Source: Mycobacterium sp. DL99 (lineage in GTDB: Bacteria > Actinomycetota > Actinomycetes > Mycobacteriales > Mycobacteriaceae). From it: 64,000 nucleotides of DNA. The stretch spans positions 3,647,008 through 3,711,007 of the forward strand of contig NZ_SJOM01000007.1 in the NCBI RefSeq assembly GCF_004762045.1, given 5' to 3'. Of this stretch, positions 41,332-49,661 are shown piece by piece; the first letter of the stretch is position 1; each line of letters opens with the position of its first letter. Under the pieces are notes generated by a model. That model saw only the letters and a list, made by a program, of their open reading frames with translations, was not told the DNA's origin and did not search any database. The translations under genes were made by a program, and so were the position numbers.

Positions 41332-42693
41332 GTGACCTTCACTCACCACCTGTCCTTGATGCACGGCTGGGTACCGACCAGCGTCCAAGTCATCGCCGCC
41401 GTGGTGCTGATCGCCGCAATCGGCTGGCGTACCCGCCGCTGGGCGCTCATCTGGCTGCCGCTGGCCGCCGTAGTGGGCGGCATCCTGGTCGTCGGCACCA
41501 ACTGGTACATCGACTCCGAGGGCCTGGCGGGCAACCCTGCACCGCGGTCGCTGTGGGTGTGGATCGCGCTGACGGGTGTGGCCGTTGTGGTCCTGCTCGC
41601 CGGGTGGCGCGGCAGCCGTTGGTGGCGGCGCGGCACCGCGGTCATGGCGGTGCCGATGACCCTGCTGTGCACGGCCCTGGCGCTGAACCTGTGGGTGGGC
41701 TACTTCCCGTGGGTACAGACCGCCTGGAACCAGCTGACGGCTGGGCCGCTACCCGACCAGACCGATCAGGTCACGGTGGCCGCGATGCAACGTCAGGGCA
41801 CCATCCCGGCCAAGGGCAGCGTGGTGCCGGTCGAGATCCCCAACACCGCATCGGGTTTCCGGCATCGTGGTGAATACGTGTATCTGCCGCCTGCGTGGTT
41901 CGCCACCAATCCCGCGCCACAGTTGCCGACGGTGATGATGATCGGCGGCGAGTTCAACACCCCAGCCGACTGGATGCGGGCCGGCAACGTGATCAAGACG
42001 ATGGACGACTTCGCCGCGGCGCACCACGGGTACGCGCCGGTGCTGGTGTTCGCCGACCCGGGCGGCACCTTCAACAACGACACCGAATGCGTCAACGGCA
42101 AGCGCGGGAATTCCGCCGACCACCTCACCAAAGACGTTGTGCCGTATATGAGCAACCACTACGGCGTCAACCCGGCGGCGGCCGGCTGGGGCATCGTCGG
42201 CTGGTCCATGGGCGGCACCTGCGCGGTGGACCTGGCAGTCATGCACCCTGAGTTGTTCAGTGCATTCGTGGACATCGCGGGTGACATCGGCCCGAACTCG
42301 GGCACCAAGGCGCAGACCATCGACCGGCTCTTCGGCGGGAACGCCGCGGCCTGGGATGCGTTCGACCCGAGCACGGCGATCAACCGACACGGCCAGTACG
42401 AGCAGACCGCCGGCTGGTTCGACGTCAACGACACGTCGACGGCGGGCAAGCCCGCGGGCCGCGCCAACGATCAGGCCAAGGCGGCCAACGCCCTCTGCGC
42501 ACTCGGCTCGAAACACGGCATCGCCTGCGCGGTGGTGACCCAACAGGGCACCCACGACTGGCCGTTCGCCAGCCACGCGTTCTCCGCTGCCCTGCCCTGG
42601 CTGGCCGGTGTGATCGGCACCCCCCAGGTGACCCCGGTCGGATTACCGCAGACATCGCCGTCGGCGGCCTACATCCAGACCGCCGCCAAATAA
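41332..42693 (+). CDS. membrane-anchored alpha/beta-hydrolase esterase (Rv1639c-like)
   Basis: 453 residues. Four hydrophobic segments fill the first 130 residues; an esterase-D/mycolyltransferase-like hydrolase domain follows outside the membrane, with nucleophile elbow GWSMGG and catalytic histidine in TQQGTHDWPFASHAF. GTG 41332 is used; ATG 41359 is an alternative. It follows lysX, as Rv1639c-type genes do in M. tuberculosis, and ends 3 nt from the convergent gene at 42697. Substrate unknown; an envelope lipid or ester is plausible. Confidence 0.85.
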   Translation: MTFTHHLSLMHGWVPTSVQVIAAVVLIAAIGWRTRRWALIWLPLAAVVGGILVVGTNWYIDSEGLAGNPAPRSLWVWIALTGVAVVVLLAGWRGSRWWRRGTAVMAVPMTLLCTALALNLWVGYFPWVQTAWNQLTAGPLPDQTDQVTVAAMQRQGTIPAKGSVVPVEIPNTASGFRHRGEYVYLPPAWFATNPAPQLPTVMMIGGEFNTPADWMRAGNVIKTMDDFAAAHHGYAPVLVFADPGGTFNNDTECVNGKRGNSADHLTKDVVPYMSNHYGVNPAAAGWGIVGWSMGGTCAVDLAVMHPELFSAFVDIAGDIGPNSGTKAQTIDRLFGGNAAAWDAFDPSTAINRHGQYEQTAGWFDVNDTSTAGKPAGRANDQAKAANALCALGSKHGIACAVVTQQGTHDWPFASHAFSAALPWLAGVIGTPQVTPVGLPQTSPSAAYIQTAAK

Positions 42694-42696
42694 CCG

Positions 42697-43836
42697 TCAG
42701 TAGTCGGATTCGGCCGCACGTACCTCGGCAAGGAACGCGTCGGCCGCCGCGGCGAGCCGCGAATCGGATACCGCGGCGAGCCCCGAATTGGATACTGCCC
42801 CAGCCAGCCGGGCCCGCGCGAACGCCCGCACCCGGTCCCGGTCCGCTGCGGACTCGTCGACGCCGTCCGCGCCGACCCGCACCGTGGCCTGTGACCAATC
42901 CGTATTCCACGCGCGGGTCTCGCTGAGCGGCTGCCCATCTGGAGCGCGCAGCGGCAGCACGGCGCGGCCTGTGGCGTCGAGGACACCGGAGCCGGCGCAG
43001 CCGCCGCCGCGCATTTCCACGCCGATGCCTGCCGATGAATCCGGGCCCGAGAGCGCCACCCGCACCACCGCGCTGGTTGCCTCGCCGACGGCGGTAACCG
43101 ACCACTCGACGGTGTCCTCGGCGGCGTCGAATACCGCGGGCGGTACCGCCGCCCAGTCGACCGTCGCCACCCCTCGGGCGATCAGGCCCGCCTGGCCGGA
43201 TCCGTCGCCGGCCCCGGCCGCCAGGGCGTAGTCCTCACGCCGGGCCGTCGCGACGACGGTGTCAGGCCAGTCCAGCCCGACCTCGGCGGCCAACTCCCGA
43301 CATTCTCCGATCAGCTCGTCGACCCTCGGATCACCTTGACCGGCGAGGAAATTCAGCGCCTCCATGTGGGGTGCCAGCAGGCTCTCCACGTCCGAGTCCA
43401 GGGTGTCGTCGGTGAAGAAGTCCTCGGCCGCCACCGTCAGCAGGGCGAGTTCCGCATCGAGCAGCGGGCGCTCCAGCGCCGCGATGCCGTCGCGGTCACT
43501 GGCCGGCCACCACCGGCGCAGCCAGTGGCCAATCGCCAGGCGCCGCAACGCATCCGTCGAGCCGGGCAGCAGCTGCACATCGGGCAGGTCGAGCCGTTGT
43601 CCCAGTTCCCTGTGACGCAGCGCGTTCAAGACAGCGACGTGGCCGGACTCCCCGAGCACGCGCCACAACCAATCCGCACGCTCAGGGTCGGTGAATGCGA
43701 TGGAAGGTGGTTCGCCGGCGCCCCCATCCACCACCCACGACAGCACGGCGCCGCCGACCTCCAGCACTGCGACCAAGGGCGCACCGTGGTCCAGGTGTCC
43801 CGTGCTCCACAGGCCGGCGTCAGCACCCAATTTCAC
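42697..43836 (-). CDS. unknown protein B of the CHAT locus
   Basis: 379 residues, mostly acidic and helical at the start (VKLGADAGLWSTGHLDHGAPLVAVLEVGG), with a later beta-rich region (WSVTAVGEATSAVVRVALSGPDSSAGIGVEMRG) that could be a binding module. No signal peptide, membrane segment or enzyme motif recognised. GTG 43836 overlaps the stop of protein A (GTGA), so A and B are translationally coupled and probably form a complex. The C-terminus carries an 8-residue tandem repeat (VSNSGLAA/VSDSRLAA). Confidence 0.75.
   Translation of the reverse strand: MKLGADAGLWSTGHLDHGAPLVAVLEVGGAVLSWVVDGGAGEPPSIAFTDPERADWLWRVLGESGHVAVLNALRHRELGQRLDLPDVQLLPGSTDALRRLAIGHWLRRWWPASDRDGIAALERPLLDAELALLTVAAEDFFTDDTLDSDVESLLAPHMEALNFLAGQGDPRVDELIGECRELAAEVGLDWPDTVVATARREDYALAAGAGDGSGQAGLIARGVATVDWAAVPPAVFDAAEDTVEWSVTAVGEATSAVVRVALSGPDSSAGIGVEMRGGGCAGSGVLDATGRAVLPLRAPDGQPLSETRAWNTDWSQATVRVGADGVDESAADRDRVRAFARARLAGAVSNSGLAAVSDSRLAAAADAFLAEVRAAESDY
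42748..42795. repeat. 24-bp tandem duplication inside gene B
   Basis: 42748-42771 and 42772-42795 are copies with two mismatches (core CGCGGCGAGC ... GGATAC), adding eight codons near the 3' end of the gene. Confidence 0.85.
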
Positions 43837-45173
43837 TCTGCCACCTGCACTTCCAGCATCGCCTTGATCCGCTGCCGATGATCGAGGCTGACCGATCTGG
43901 CCACACCTTCCAACAGGGACCGCAGGTCGTCGACGTCCGCGCAGGACTCCTGCCACACGTCGCGGCCGTGCAGCCGCGCCCACAGCCGGCTCAGGTAGGG
44001 CCGGGCGAACGCACCGAGATCGTCGATGACCTGCTGCTGGCGCGGGTGCACCGCCGTGCCGGCCACCAGATAGCGGCGGGCATGCAGCACATACGCCTCC
44101 TTGGCCAACCGGGCCTGGATCCGTGCCGACAGTTGATAGCGTCCCGACGCCGAGGCGTCGAGCGGATGGAGGTCGGTCGCCACCTCGATGCCCGTGAGAA
44201 GCGCGGCCTGTTTGTCCTCGGCGAGCAGCCCCCACGGCGCACAGGCCCGGTCCACTTCCTCGGCGCACAGCAGCGGGAGATCGGGCAGCTCATCGCGGTC
44301 CAGGGCTCGGCGCAACGTCGCACGGACCCGGTCCACCACGCTGCGGTCCAGCGGGCGGTCCCCCTCGCCCGGCCCGCTGATCGACGGAGGCTGTTGCGGC
44401 AGAACTGAACTCAGCCCGATGTCGACGATCGACCACGGCTGAGCAGTCCCGACATGTCGTGCCCCGGCACCCAGGTTGTACGGCGTGGCGTCGGCCACCA
44501 ACGCCGACCACACCCGCTGCCGGGCCGCCTCGGCACGGTGGCTGTCGGCCGGGCCGAGCACGGTGGCCAGCCCGGCGAAGAACGGACCGGTGATGGCGTC
44601 CGACGGGACGACGTCACCCCAGCTCCGCGCTAGTTGGCGCCGCAACCGGTCGACGACCTGCGGTTCGGCCACATACGCGTTGAGCGCTTCGATGGCCGTG
44701 CGGTCACGGCCCTCGTGCAGCTCGGCCAGCACCTCGGCCGCCACCTGCGATCGATCGGATGTCGGAGCGCCCCGCGTCACCGCGAGTTCGAAACACGCCG
44801 GAAAATACAACTCCTGGGCATTGCCGTTGGTGATGCGCAGCCGCCGGCGCTGCAGTTTGAGTTCGACGAACCAGGCCGCCGCAGCACGCAGATGTGGCCC
44901 GCTGCGCACCATCTGCTCGTGCAGGTCGGCGGCCACGTCGGGCGCCAGAATCGGCGCCGAAAACTGTGTGTTGCTGCGGAGTCTGAGCACCAGTGGGTCG
45001 ATGATCCGTTTGACGGTCCGGCGCAGCGGCCCGCCGTCGTCACCGCTGAACACCTCGACCCCGGGCCCGAGTGCGCGCCAGGCCCGGTCGATCACGGCGC
45101 GGCGCGGCTGCGCCGAAGTCATGCCCGAATTGGGGCCGGCCTCAGCCCCAGCCGTATCGGACCCGATGCTCAC
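43833..45173 (-). CDS. unknown protein A of the CHAT locus
   Basis: 446 residues from GTG 45173, helical and Arg/Leu-rich, without signal peptide or membrane segments. Recognisable only as a conserved-looking unknown: WRALGPGVEVFSGDDGG, then RTVKRIIDPLVLRLRSNTQFSAPIL, and a C-terminus coupled to protein B. A TATCCT -10-like box (45181-45186) ends 7 nt before the GTG, suggesting a leaderless mRNA. A downstream ATG (MTSAQPRRAV, 45122) is an alternative start. Function not known. Confidence 0.72.
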   Translation of the reverse strand: MSIGSDTAGAEAGPNSGMTSAQPRRAVIDRAWRALGPGVEVFSGDDGGPLRRTVKRIIDPLVLRLRSNTQFSAPILAPDVAADLHEQMVRSGPHLRAAAAWFVELKLQRRRLRITNGNAQELYFPACFELAVTRGAPTSDRSQVAAEVLAELHEGRDRTAIEALNAYVAEPQVVDRLRRQLARSWGDVVPSDAITGPFFAGLATVLGPADSHRAEAARQRVWSALVADATPYNLGAGARHVGTAQPWSIVDIGLSSVLPQQPPSISGPGEGDRPLDRSVVDRVRATLRRALDRDELPDLPLLCAEEVDRACAPWGLLAEDKQAALLTGIEVATDLHPLDASASGRYQLSARIQARLAKEAYVLHARRYLVAGTAVHPRQQQVIDDLGAFARPYLSRLWARLHGRDVWQESCADVDDLRSLLEGVARSVSLDHRQRIKAMLEVQVAE

Positions 45174-45234
45174 CGGCACCAGGATAGAGCCGAAGTTGGG
45201 TTCGGTAGCGCTCCCCCGGCCGGACCCTGGGAAC

Positions 45235-45678
45235 ATGACCGACGCCGTGCTGATCACCGTCCTGTGCCTGTTGGGCACGGGCGCCGTGTTGACCGCCGCC
45301 CGCCGGGCCCGGTGTATCCACCCGAATGACGAGGCCGACGAGCGTCTGGTCACCCTGGGCGAGCTGGTGGCCGAGTTCGACCACATGCTGGTCCGCAAGG
45401 GATTACTGACCGGGACTCAGCTTGCCCTGATCCGTACCGGAACCCGGTCGCGCGGGATCATCACCGGGATGCGCGCCACCGGCGCGATCCGGGAGGACTA
45501 CCGCGAGGTCGAACTCGATCTGATGGTCAGCCGGCGCGGCGGCGGTCAGTTCCCGGTGCGCCAGCGCGCGCTGATTCCCGCGACGGCACTGGCGAAAGTC
45601 TCACCTGGCAACGTGATCGACACCTACTACCGGCCCGGTGACGAGAGCACCGTCGCGGTGTGTGTGACCCCGGCCTGA
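45235..45678 (+). CDS. small single-pass membrane protein of unknown function
   Basis: 147 residues. One N-terminal transmembrane helix (AVLITVLCLLGTGAVLTAA, residues 4-22) acts as an anchor, followed by a soluble domain with a helix-rich part (LGELVAEFDHMLVRKGLLTGTQLALIRTGTRSRG) and a beta-rich end (REVELDLMVSRRGGGQFPVRQ ... YYRPGDESTVAV) resembling small actinobacterial pilus/SHOCT-like unknowns. Divergent from gene A with 61 nt between, and convergent with the CHAT gene, 1 nt apart. Confidence 0.75.
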   Translation: MTDAVLITVLCLLGTGAVLTAARRARCIHPNDEADERLVTLGELVAEFDHMLVRKGLLTGTQLALIRTGTRSRGIITGMRATGAIREDYREVELDLMVSRRGGGQFPVRQRALIPATALAKVSPGNVIDTYYRPGDESTVAVCVTPA

Positions 45679-45679
45679 T

Positions 45680-46876
45680 TCAGCGGGCGCCGTCGACGGT
45701 GAACGTGGCCATCGCGGCCCAGTACAGCGGGCTGGCCGTGGTGTCACCGTCGCGCCAGCGGCGCATCGTGGCGCGCTGCCAGCGGTTCACCGCCAGGCCC
45801 GCGTTCTCGTCGCGATGTGCCAGATCCACTCCGACGATGGTGTCCGCCATCGGATCGGCCTCGGGCGCATTGCCGAACTGCCGGAAGCCCGCAGTCGTCG
45901 GCAGCGACCACAGCGTCGCGGTGACCAACTGCGCGCCGCCCAGGATCATGGCGGCGACCAGGCCGGCCGCCTCGTCGAACCGGTAGTCGCCGCCGGATGC
46001 GCACGCCAGCAACGCCACCCGGGGTGGGATCGGCAACCGCGCCGCGATCATCTCCCCCGCGGTCAGCGGCCGGTCTTCGGCCAGATGGAGCGCGGCCCGA
46101 TCGGCATGTCCGGCGGCACCGTCAGCGGCACTGGCGTGCCCGACGTAGAGCAGCCGGCTCGGGTCCTGGGCGCACGCGTCGGCCAACCAGCGCCGATCGG
46201 TATCGGTGCGACGGAACAACTCGACGGTGTCGGCGACCTTCGGCAGGACGGCGTGGCCGGCCACCAGGTCACCGAAATGCTCCGACAGCGGAGTCTGCGG
46301 CGATGGGCGACCCAGCACCGAGCCCAGGGCCGAATCCGGCCGCTGTCCGGGAATGCGCGGATCCAGCACCAGCACCGGCGGCCGTCCGAGGCGGTCCTGC
46401 CAACAGGCCGGGGTGCGCGGTGCGTGAACGATGTTGGGCGGCACCGCCATCAGCACGTCCACCAACTCCATCAACCGGAAGCCGTCGGGGCCCGGCATCG
46501 CCAGCTGCCCCCAGGGCACCCGGCCCAACCGCGGGCTCGGCGTCACGAACAGCACGGGCCGCACGTCGGCGACGCAGTCGGCCAGCAGCTGCCAGCCGTC
46601 GATCCCGATCAGGTGCGAGCCCAGCAACCGGGCCAGGTCGAGTTCTGCCTCGGCGGTGGCGAACGCGCCTGTGGTCACGGCCCGTTCAATCGCGTCGCCG
46701 TGGGTTTCGGTACCGATCGGGTCCGGCAGCGCAGGGTTGAGAACGGCCTCCACCGCCTGCATGTGCGGTTCCTCGATCACCCAGGTGACCGAACGTTGCG
46801 GCTGCCCGACCACACGCAGGCTCACATAGGTCGCGATACCGACATCGGCGAACCGCAGTACCAGAGTGTCGGTCAT
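45680..46876 (-). CDS. CHAT-domain caspase-like protease
   Basis: 398 residues. The last 280 form a CHAT (caspase HetF-associated with TPRs) domain: PRLGRVPWGQL opening strand, His247 in LLYVGHASAADG and Cys292 in VALLACASGGDY give the catalytic dyad of clan CD peptidases, and the domain closes with SPLYWAAMATFTVDG. The first 110 residues are a separate domain with no match I recognise. ATG 46876 overlaps the TPR-protein stop (ATGA), so the protease is made together with its helical-repeat partner. The arrangement TPR plus CHAT is typical of separase-like proteases activated by a partner protein; the trigger and substrate here are unknown. Confidence 0.88.
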   Translation of the reverse strand: MTDTLVLRFADVGIATYVSLRVVGQPQRSVTWVIEEPHMQAVEAVLNPALPDPIGTETHGDAIERAVTTGAFATAEAELDLARLLGSHLIGIDGWQLLADCVADVRPVLFVTPSPRLGRVPWGQLAMPGPDGFRLMELVDVLMAVPPNIVHAPRTPACWQDRLGRPPVLVLDPRIPGQRPDSALGSVLGRPSPQTPLSEHFGDLVAGHAVLPKVADTVELFRRTDTDRRWLADACAQDPSRLLYVGHASAADGAAGHADRAALHLAEDRPLTAGEMIAARLPIPPRVALLACASGGDYRFDEAAGLVAAMILGGAQLVTATLWSLPTTAGFRQFGNAPEADPMADTIVGVDLAHRDENAGLAVNRWQRATMRRWRDGDTTASPLYWAAMATFTVDGAR

Positions 46877-48618
46877 GGCCACGTCGTCCATTCCCCACCG
46901 GGCGCGGTGACGTCCTGGCCGTACCGCTGCAGCGCCAGCTCCCGGTAGTGGCTCATGATCGGGCCCGAACTCGGATCCATCCGCAGCGGGGGCAACGGTC
47001 CGAGCCGCGTCAGCTCGCCTTCGCCGCCGACCGGCCCTGCAGCGGCCGCAACAGCGAGTTGCGGCGCGAGTTCGGCTTCGACCGGAACCACAGCCGTGGC
47101 GGTTCCGGTCCAATCTGCGACCGAACCCGGCCCAGCTGCCGGATCTGTCCTGAAAGTTCCTCGCGCGCTGTGGTATTCGACCAGTTCACACGTCAGATCG
47201 ATATTGTCCGATTCCCAGGCCACAGCGAACGCCCCCGCCAACAACGGAGCCGAGACGCCGCTGGCCCAGCGGGCCCTGGCTCCGGCGTCGGTGATCGTGT
47301 AGCGCACCGAATCGACTGCCAGCGCGGCGGGAACCAACAGAGCGGCGGCCCGGTCGAGCTTGACCATCGCACGGCGGTACTCCGGCGTGCCCGGGGCGCA
47401 GTCGACCACGCCGACCCCCGCCGCGTACCGGGCCTCGACCTGGTTCCAGTCCTGGCCGGGCTCGCCGACGCCGTCGAAACCCATCTCGACGAGCGCATCG
47501 GCCCGCCAGATGTTGCCGAGGTGCGCATCGAGCCGGGCATACTGCAGCCAGCTGTGTCGCGGCGACGCGTCCAGGAACTGCCTGGCCTGCTCCACCAGTT
47601 GTACCGCCTCCTCGAAGGCGCCACGGAAGATGGCGATCCAGCTGCGTTGCAACAGGATCCGGTGAATGTGGAGCGGCTTGCCCAGCTCCCGCCAGTGCCG
47701 CTCGGCGTGCTCCCAACATTCATCGGCTTCCTTCAGGCGACCGAGTCCCAACCGGATGAGCCCGAAATACAGCCAGCTCCGGGAGACGTCGTGGGCGCGG
47801 GCATGTTCGGCGATCACCGGGTAGGCCGCGGTGACCAGGTCCTGGGTCTCCGCGTAACGACCGGCCGACCAGGCCGAGGCCCCTCGCTCGAGCTGGGCGC
47901 GGGCGGTGGCGAGCTTCCAGTCGCGGGCCTGCGCGCGGGCACCGGCCCGGCGCAACCACGGTTCGGCCTCGTCGAGTCGGCCGGACTCGATGCAGAACCG
48001 GCCGTAACCCAGTGCGCCGGTGACGAAAAGGTAATCGGTCTCGGCGTCGTCGGCACCGGGCCCGGCATTCTGGAGTACGTCGATCACCTCGGCCCACACC
48101 GGTACCGATGCCGCATACAGGTCATCGTCGCAAAGTCCGCTCGCGATCAGAATTCTGGTGTGGCAGATCAGGTTACGGTGCTCGGACAGCAAGTCACCAT
48201 AATTCCCGGGGACTTCGATCAGCGCCGCCAGATGCGCTGCGGCATCGTCATGATCGCCACGAGCCGCGGCGAGTCCGGCAGCGAGAAACTCGACGCGTCG
48301 GCTATACCGGCAGATCAGGTGATCGATGTCGTGGTCGGACATGGTGACCTCGGCCGCGAGGTCGGGGCGTTGCCCCGACCGGATCGCGACGTAGATCGCC
48401 AGGCAATCGCGGATGCGGGAAATACTCTCAACCACACCCTCATACGCGGTGCGCACCAGGTAGATCTCACCGAGTTGGGCGAACACCTCGAGCGCGTAGT
48501 CGTCGCGGTCGGCCTGCTCGATCAGGGGCAGCTGCGACACCAGCAGGTCGCGGGCAGCGACCTCCTCGGCAGACAGCGACAGGTGACGGGCGCGGTCGAG
48601 ATCGCCGGCGATGGTCAC
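46873..48618 (-). CDS. TPR-like helical-repeat protein, partner of the CHAT protease
   Basis: 581 residues of paired helices with TPR spacing, for example YALEVFAQLGEIYLVRTAY, YGRFCIESGRLDEAEPWLRRAGA, LYFGLIRLGLGRLKEADECWEHAERHW and EEAVQLVEQARQFLD. No enzyme motif. GTG 48618 lies 6 nt after a TATGGT -10 box, so the mRNA is predicted leaderless. It is the first gene of the TPR-CHAT pair and likely the sensor or substrate-docking subunit. Confidence 0.8.
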   Translation of the reverse strand: MTIAGDLDRARHLSLSAEEVAARDLLVSQLPLIEQADRDDYALEVFAQLGEIYLVRTAYEGVVESISRIRDCLAIYVAIRSGQRPDLAAEVTMSDHDIDHLICRYSRRVEFLAAGLAAARGDHDDAAAHLAALIEVPGNYGDLLSEHRNLICHTRILIASGLCDDDLYAASVPVWAEVIDVLQNAGPGADDAETDYLFVTGALGYGRFCIESGRLDEAEPWLRRAGARAQARDWKLATARAQLERGASAWSAGRYAETQDLVTAAYPVIAEHARAHDVSRSWLYFGLIRLGLGRLKEADECWEHAERHWRELGKPLHIHRILLQRSWIAIFRGAFEEAVQLVEQARQFLDASPRHSWLQYARLDAHLGNIWRADALVEMGFDGVGEPGQDWNQVEARYAAGVGVVDCAPGTPEYRRAMVKLDRAAALLVPAALAVDSVRYTITDAGARARWASGVSAPLLAGAFAVAWESDNIDLTCELVEYHSARGTFRTDPAAGPGSVADWTGTATAVVPVEAELAPQLAVAAAAGPVGGEGELTRLGPLPPLRMDPSSGPIMSHYRELALQRYGQDVTAPGGEWTTWP

Positions 48619-48624
48619 CCCTGC

Positions 48625-48630
48625 ACCATA
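48625..48630 (-). promoter_or_regulatory. -10 element of the TPR-CHAT operon
   Basis: TATGGT on the minus strand, 6 nt before GTG 48618. The T-run of the upstream terminator ends next to it (48632-48635), so the operon starts right where the lipoprotein transcript ends. Confidence 0.55.
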
Positions 48631-48631
48631 T

Positions 48632-48678
48632 AAAAGCGGCGGGCGTACCCGGCAGAAGGTCTGCCGGGCACGCCCGCC
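48632..48678 (-). terminator. intrinsic terminator of the LpqH-like gene
   Basis: 19-nt arms (48638-48656 and 48660-48678, one mismatch) with a 3-nt loop, followed on the minus strand by TTTT (48632-48635) after a short GC spacer. It begins 12 nt after the lipoprotein stop codon. Confidence 0.85.
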
Positions 48679-48689
48679 ATGTCGGGAGA

Positions 48690-49190
48690 TCAGCTGCAGG
48701 ACACCGTGATGGTGAACGGCTTGTTGACCATCCCGGCCATCGGGTTCTTCATGTCGGCGCCCGACGCCTCACCGGTGATGGTGTAGGTGTCCCCGTCGAC
48801 CTTGACCTCTGCCGAGCCGACCTTGACACCCATCGCCTCGCTGACCGCCAGTGCGCTGCCGTCATAGACCAGGCCGAGCGACTCGACCTTCGGAGTGGCC
48901 TCGTCCGTCATCACCACGCCCAGGCCCTGCTGGCCGCCGATCGCGGCGCTTGCCACGTTGATCTTGCCGCCCTGCTTGACACAGGTGACCGAGTTCAGGT
49001 CGAGTCCCGCCAGATCGGATCCATCGACCTTGACCTGGGCACTGCTCCCGGAGCTGACCTTGGTGTCGGTCGCCGACGCGGCCGGCTTGTCCGCGGGCTT
49101 GTCGGCCGCCTTGTCGTTCGAGCAACCCACCAGCACCGCACCGGTAGCGAGCAGTCCCATGGCGCCTGCGATAACTCGATTCATGGTCAT
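48690..49190 (-). CDS. LpqH (19-kDa antigen)-like lipoprotein
   Basis: 166 residues. Signal peptide with lipobox LVGC (acylated Cys about residue 23), a Lys/Ala/Asp linker, then the LpqH-type domain: VKVDGSDLAGLDLNSVTCVKQGGKINVASAAIGGQQGLGVVM with a disulfide-capable Cys pair closed by TITVSC at the C-terminus. ATG 49190 follows GGGGAAG. Surface lipoproteins of this family are TLR2 agonists in pathogens; the role in the cell is unknown. Confidence 0.88.
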   Translation of the reverse strand: MTMNRVIAGAMGLLATGAVLVGCSNDKAADKPADKPAASATDTKVSSGSSAQVKVDGSDLAGLDLNSVTCVKQGGKINVASAAIGGQQGLGVVMTDEATPKVESLGLVYDGSALAVSEAMGVKVGSAEVKVDGDTYTITGEASGADMKNPMAGMVNKPFTITVSCS

Positions 49191-49294
49191 TGCGTCTTCC
49201 CCTTCGTTCCGCGTTGCCCCGATGGCTCCGTCGTGTCCTGAAGTCTTGGCGGGGCCACGTGCTACCGATCCCAAGAAATGTCAGTTCCCGCAGG

Positions 49295-49300
49295 TAACGT
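49295..49300 (+). promoter_or_regulatory. -10 element of a leaderless transcript
   Basis: TAACGT ends 7 nt before GTG 49308; no Shine-Dalgarno between them. Confidence 0.45.
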
Positions 49301-49307
49301 GGGTTTC

Positions 49308-49658
49308 GTGACGAAGGACCCAGAGCAGCCGGATCAACCCGAAAAAGCCCAGGAGCCCGATGTGGTGGAGGGCGAGATCGTTCCCGCAGCCCCCCGCACG
49401 GGCCCGCTGCCCGGGCCTGTCCCAGGGCCGGTTTCTGAGCCGGCCGACACCGGCTACACCGCCGCCGGGGTACCGACGTTCGACGCGGTCCGCGAGAAGA
49501 TCGAGACCCGGTACGGCACCGCGATCGGGGCGTCAGAGTTGGCCGCCGAGACCCCGGAGGGCCGCTCGATCGAAGAGCAGTACGAGAAGCGCCAGCAGGC
49601 TGCTGCCGAGCGCCTACAACAGATCCGCGAGTCCATGCACAAGACGGACGACGCCTGA
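49308..49658 (+). CDS. small acidic proline-rich protein of unknown function
   Basis: 116 residues from GTG 49308. The N-terminal half is disordered (VTKDPEQPDQPEKAQEPDVVEGEIVP, then PGPVPGPV); the C-terminal half is a charged coiled coil (FDAVREKIETRYGTAIGASELAAE ... QYEKRQQAAAERLQQIRESM). No signal peptide. Three nt before the AlkZ-like gene, probably cotranscribed. Function unknown. Confidence 0.75.
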   Translation: MTKDPEQPDQPEKAQEPDVVEGEIVPAAPRTGPLPGPVPGPVSEPADTGYTAAGVPTFDAVREKIETRYGTAIGASELAAETPEGRSIEEQYEKRQQAAAERLQQIRESMHKTDDA

Positions 49659-49661
49659 TCC

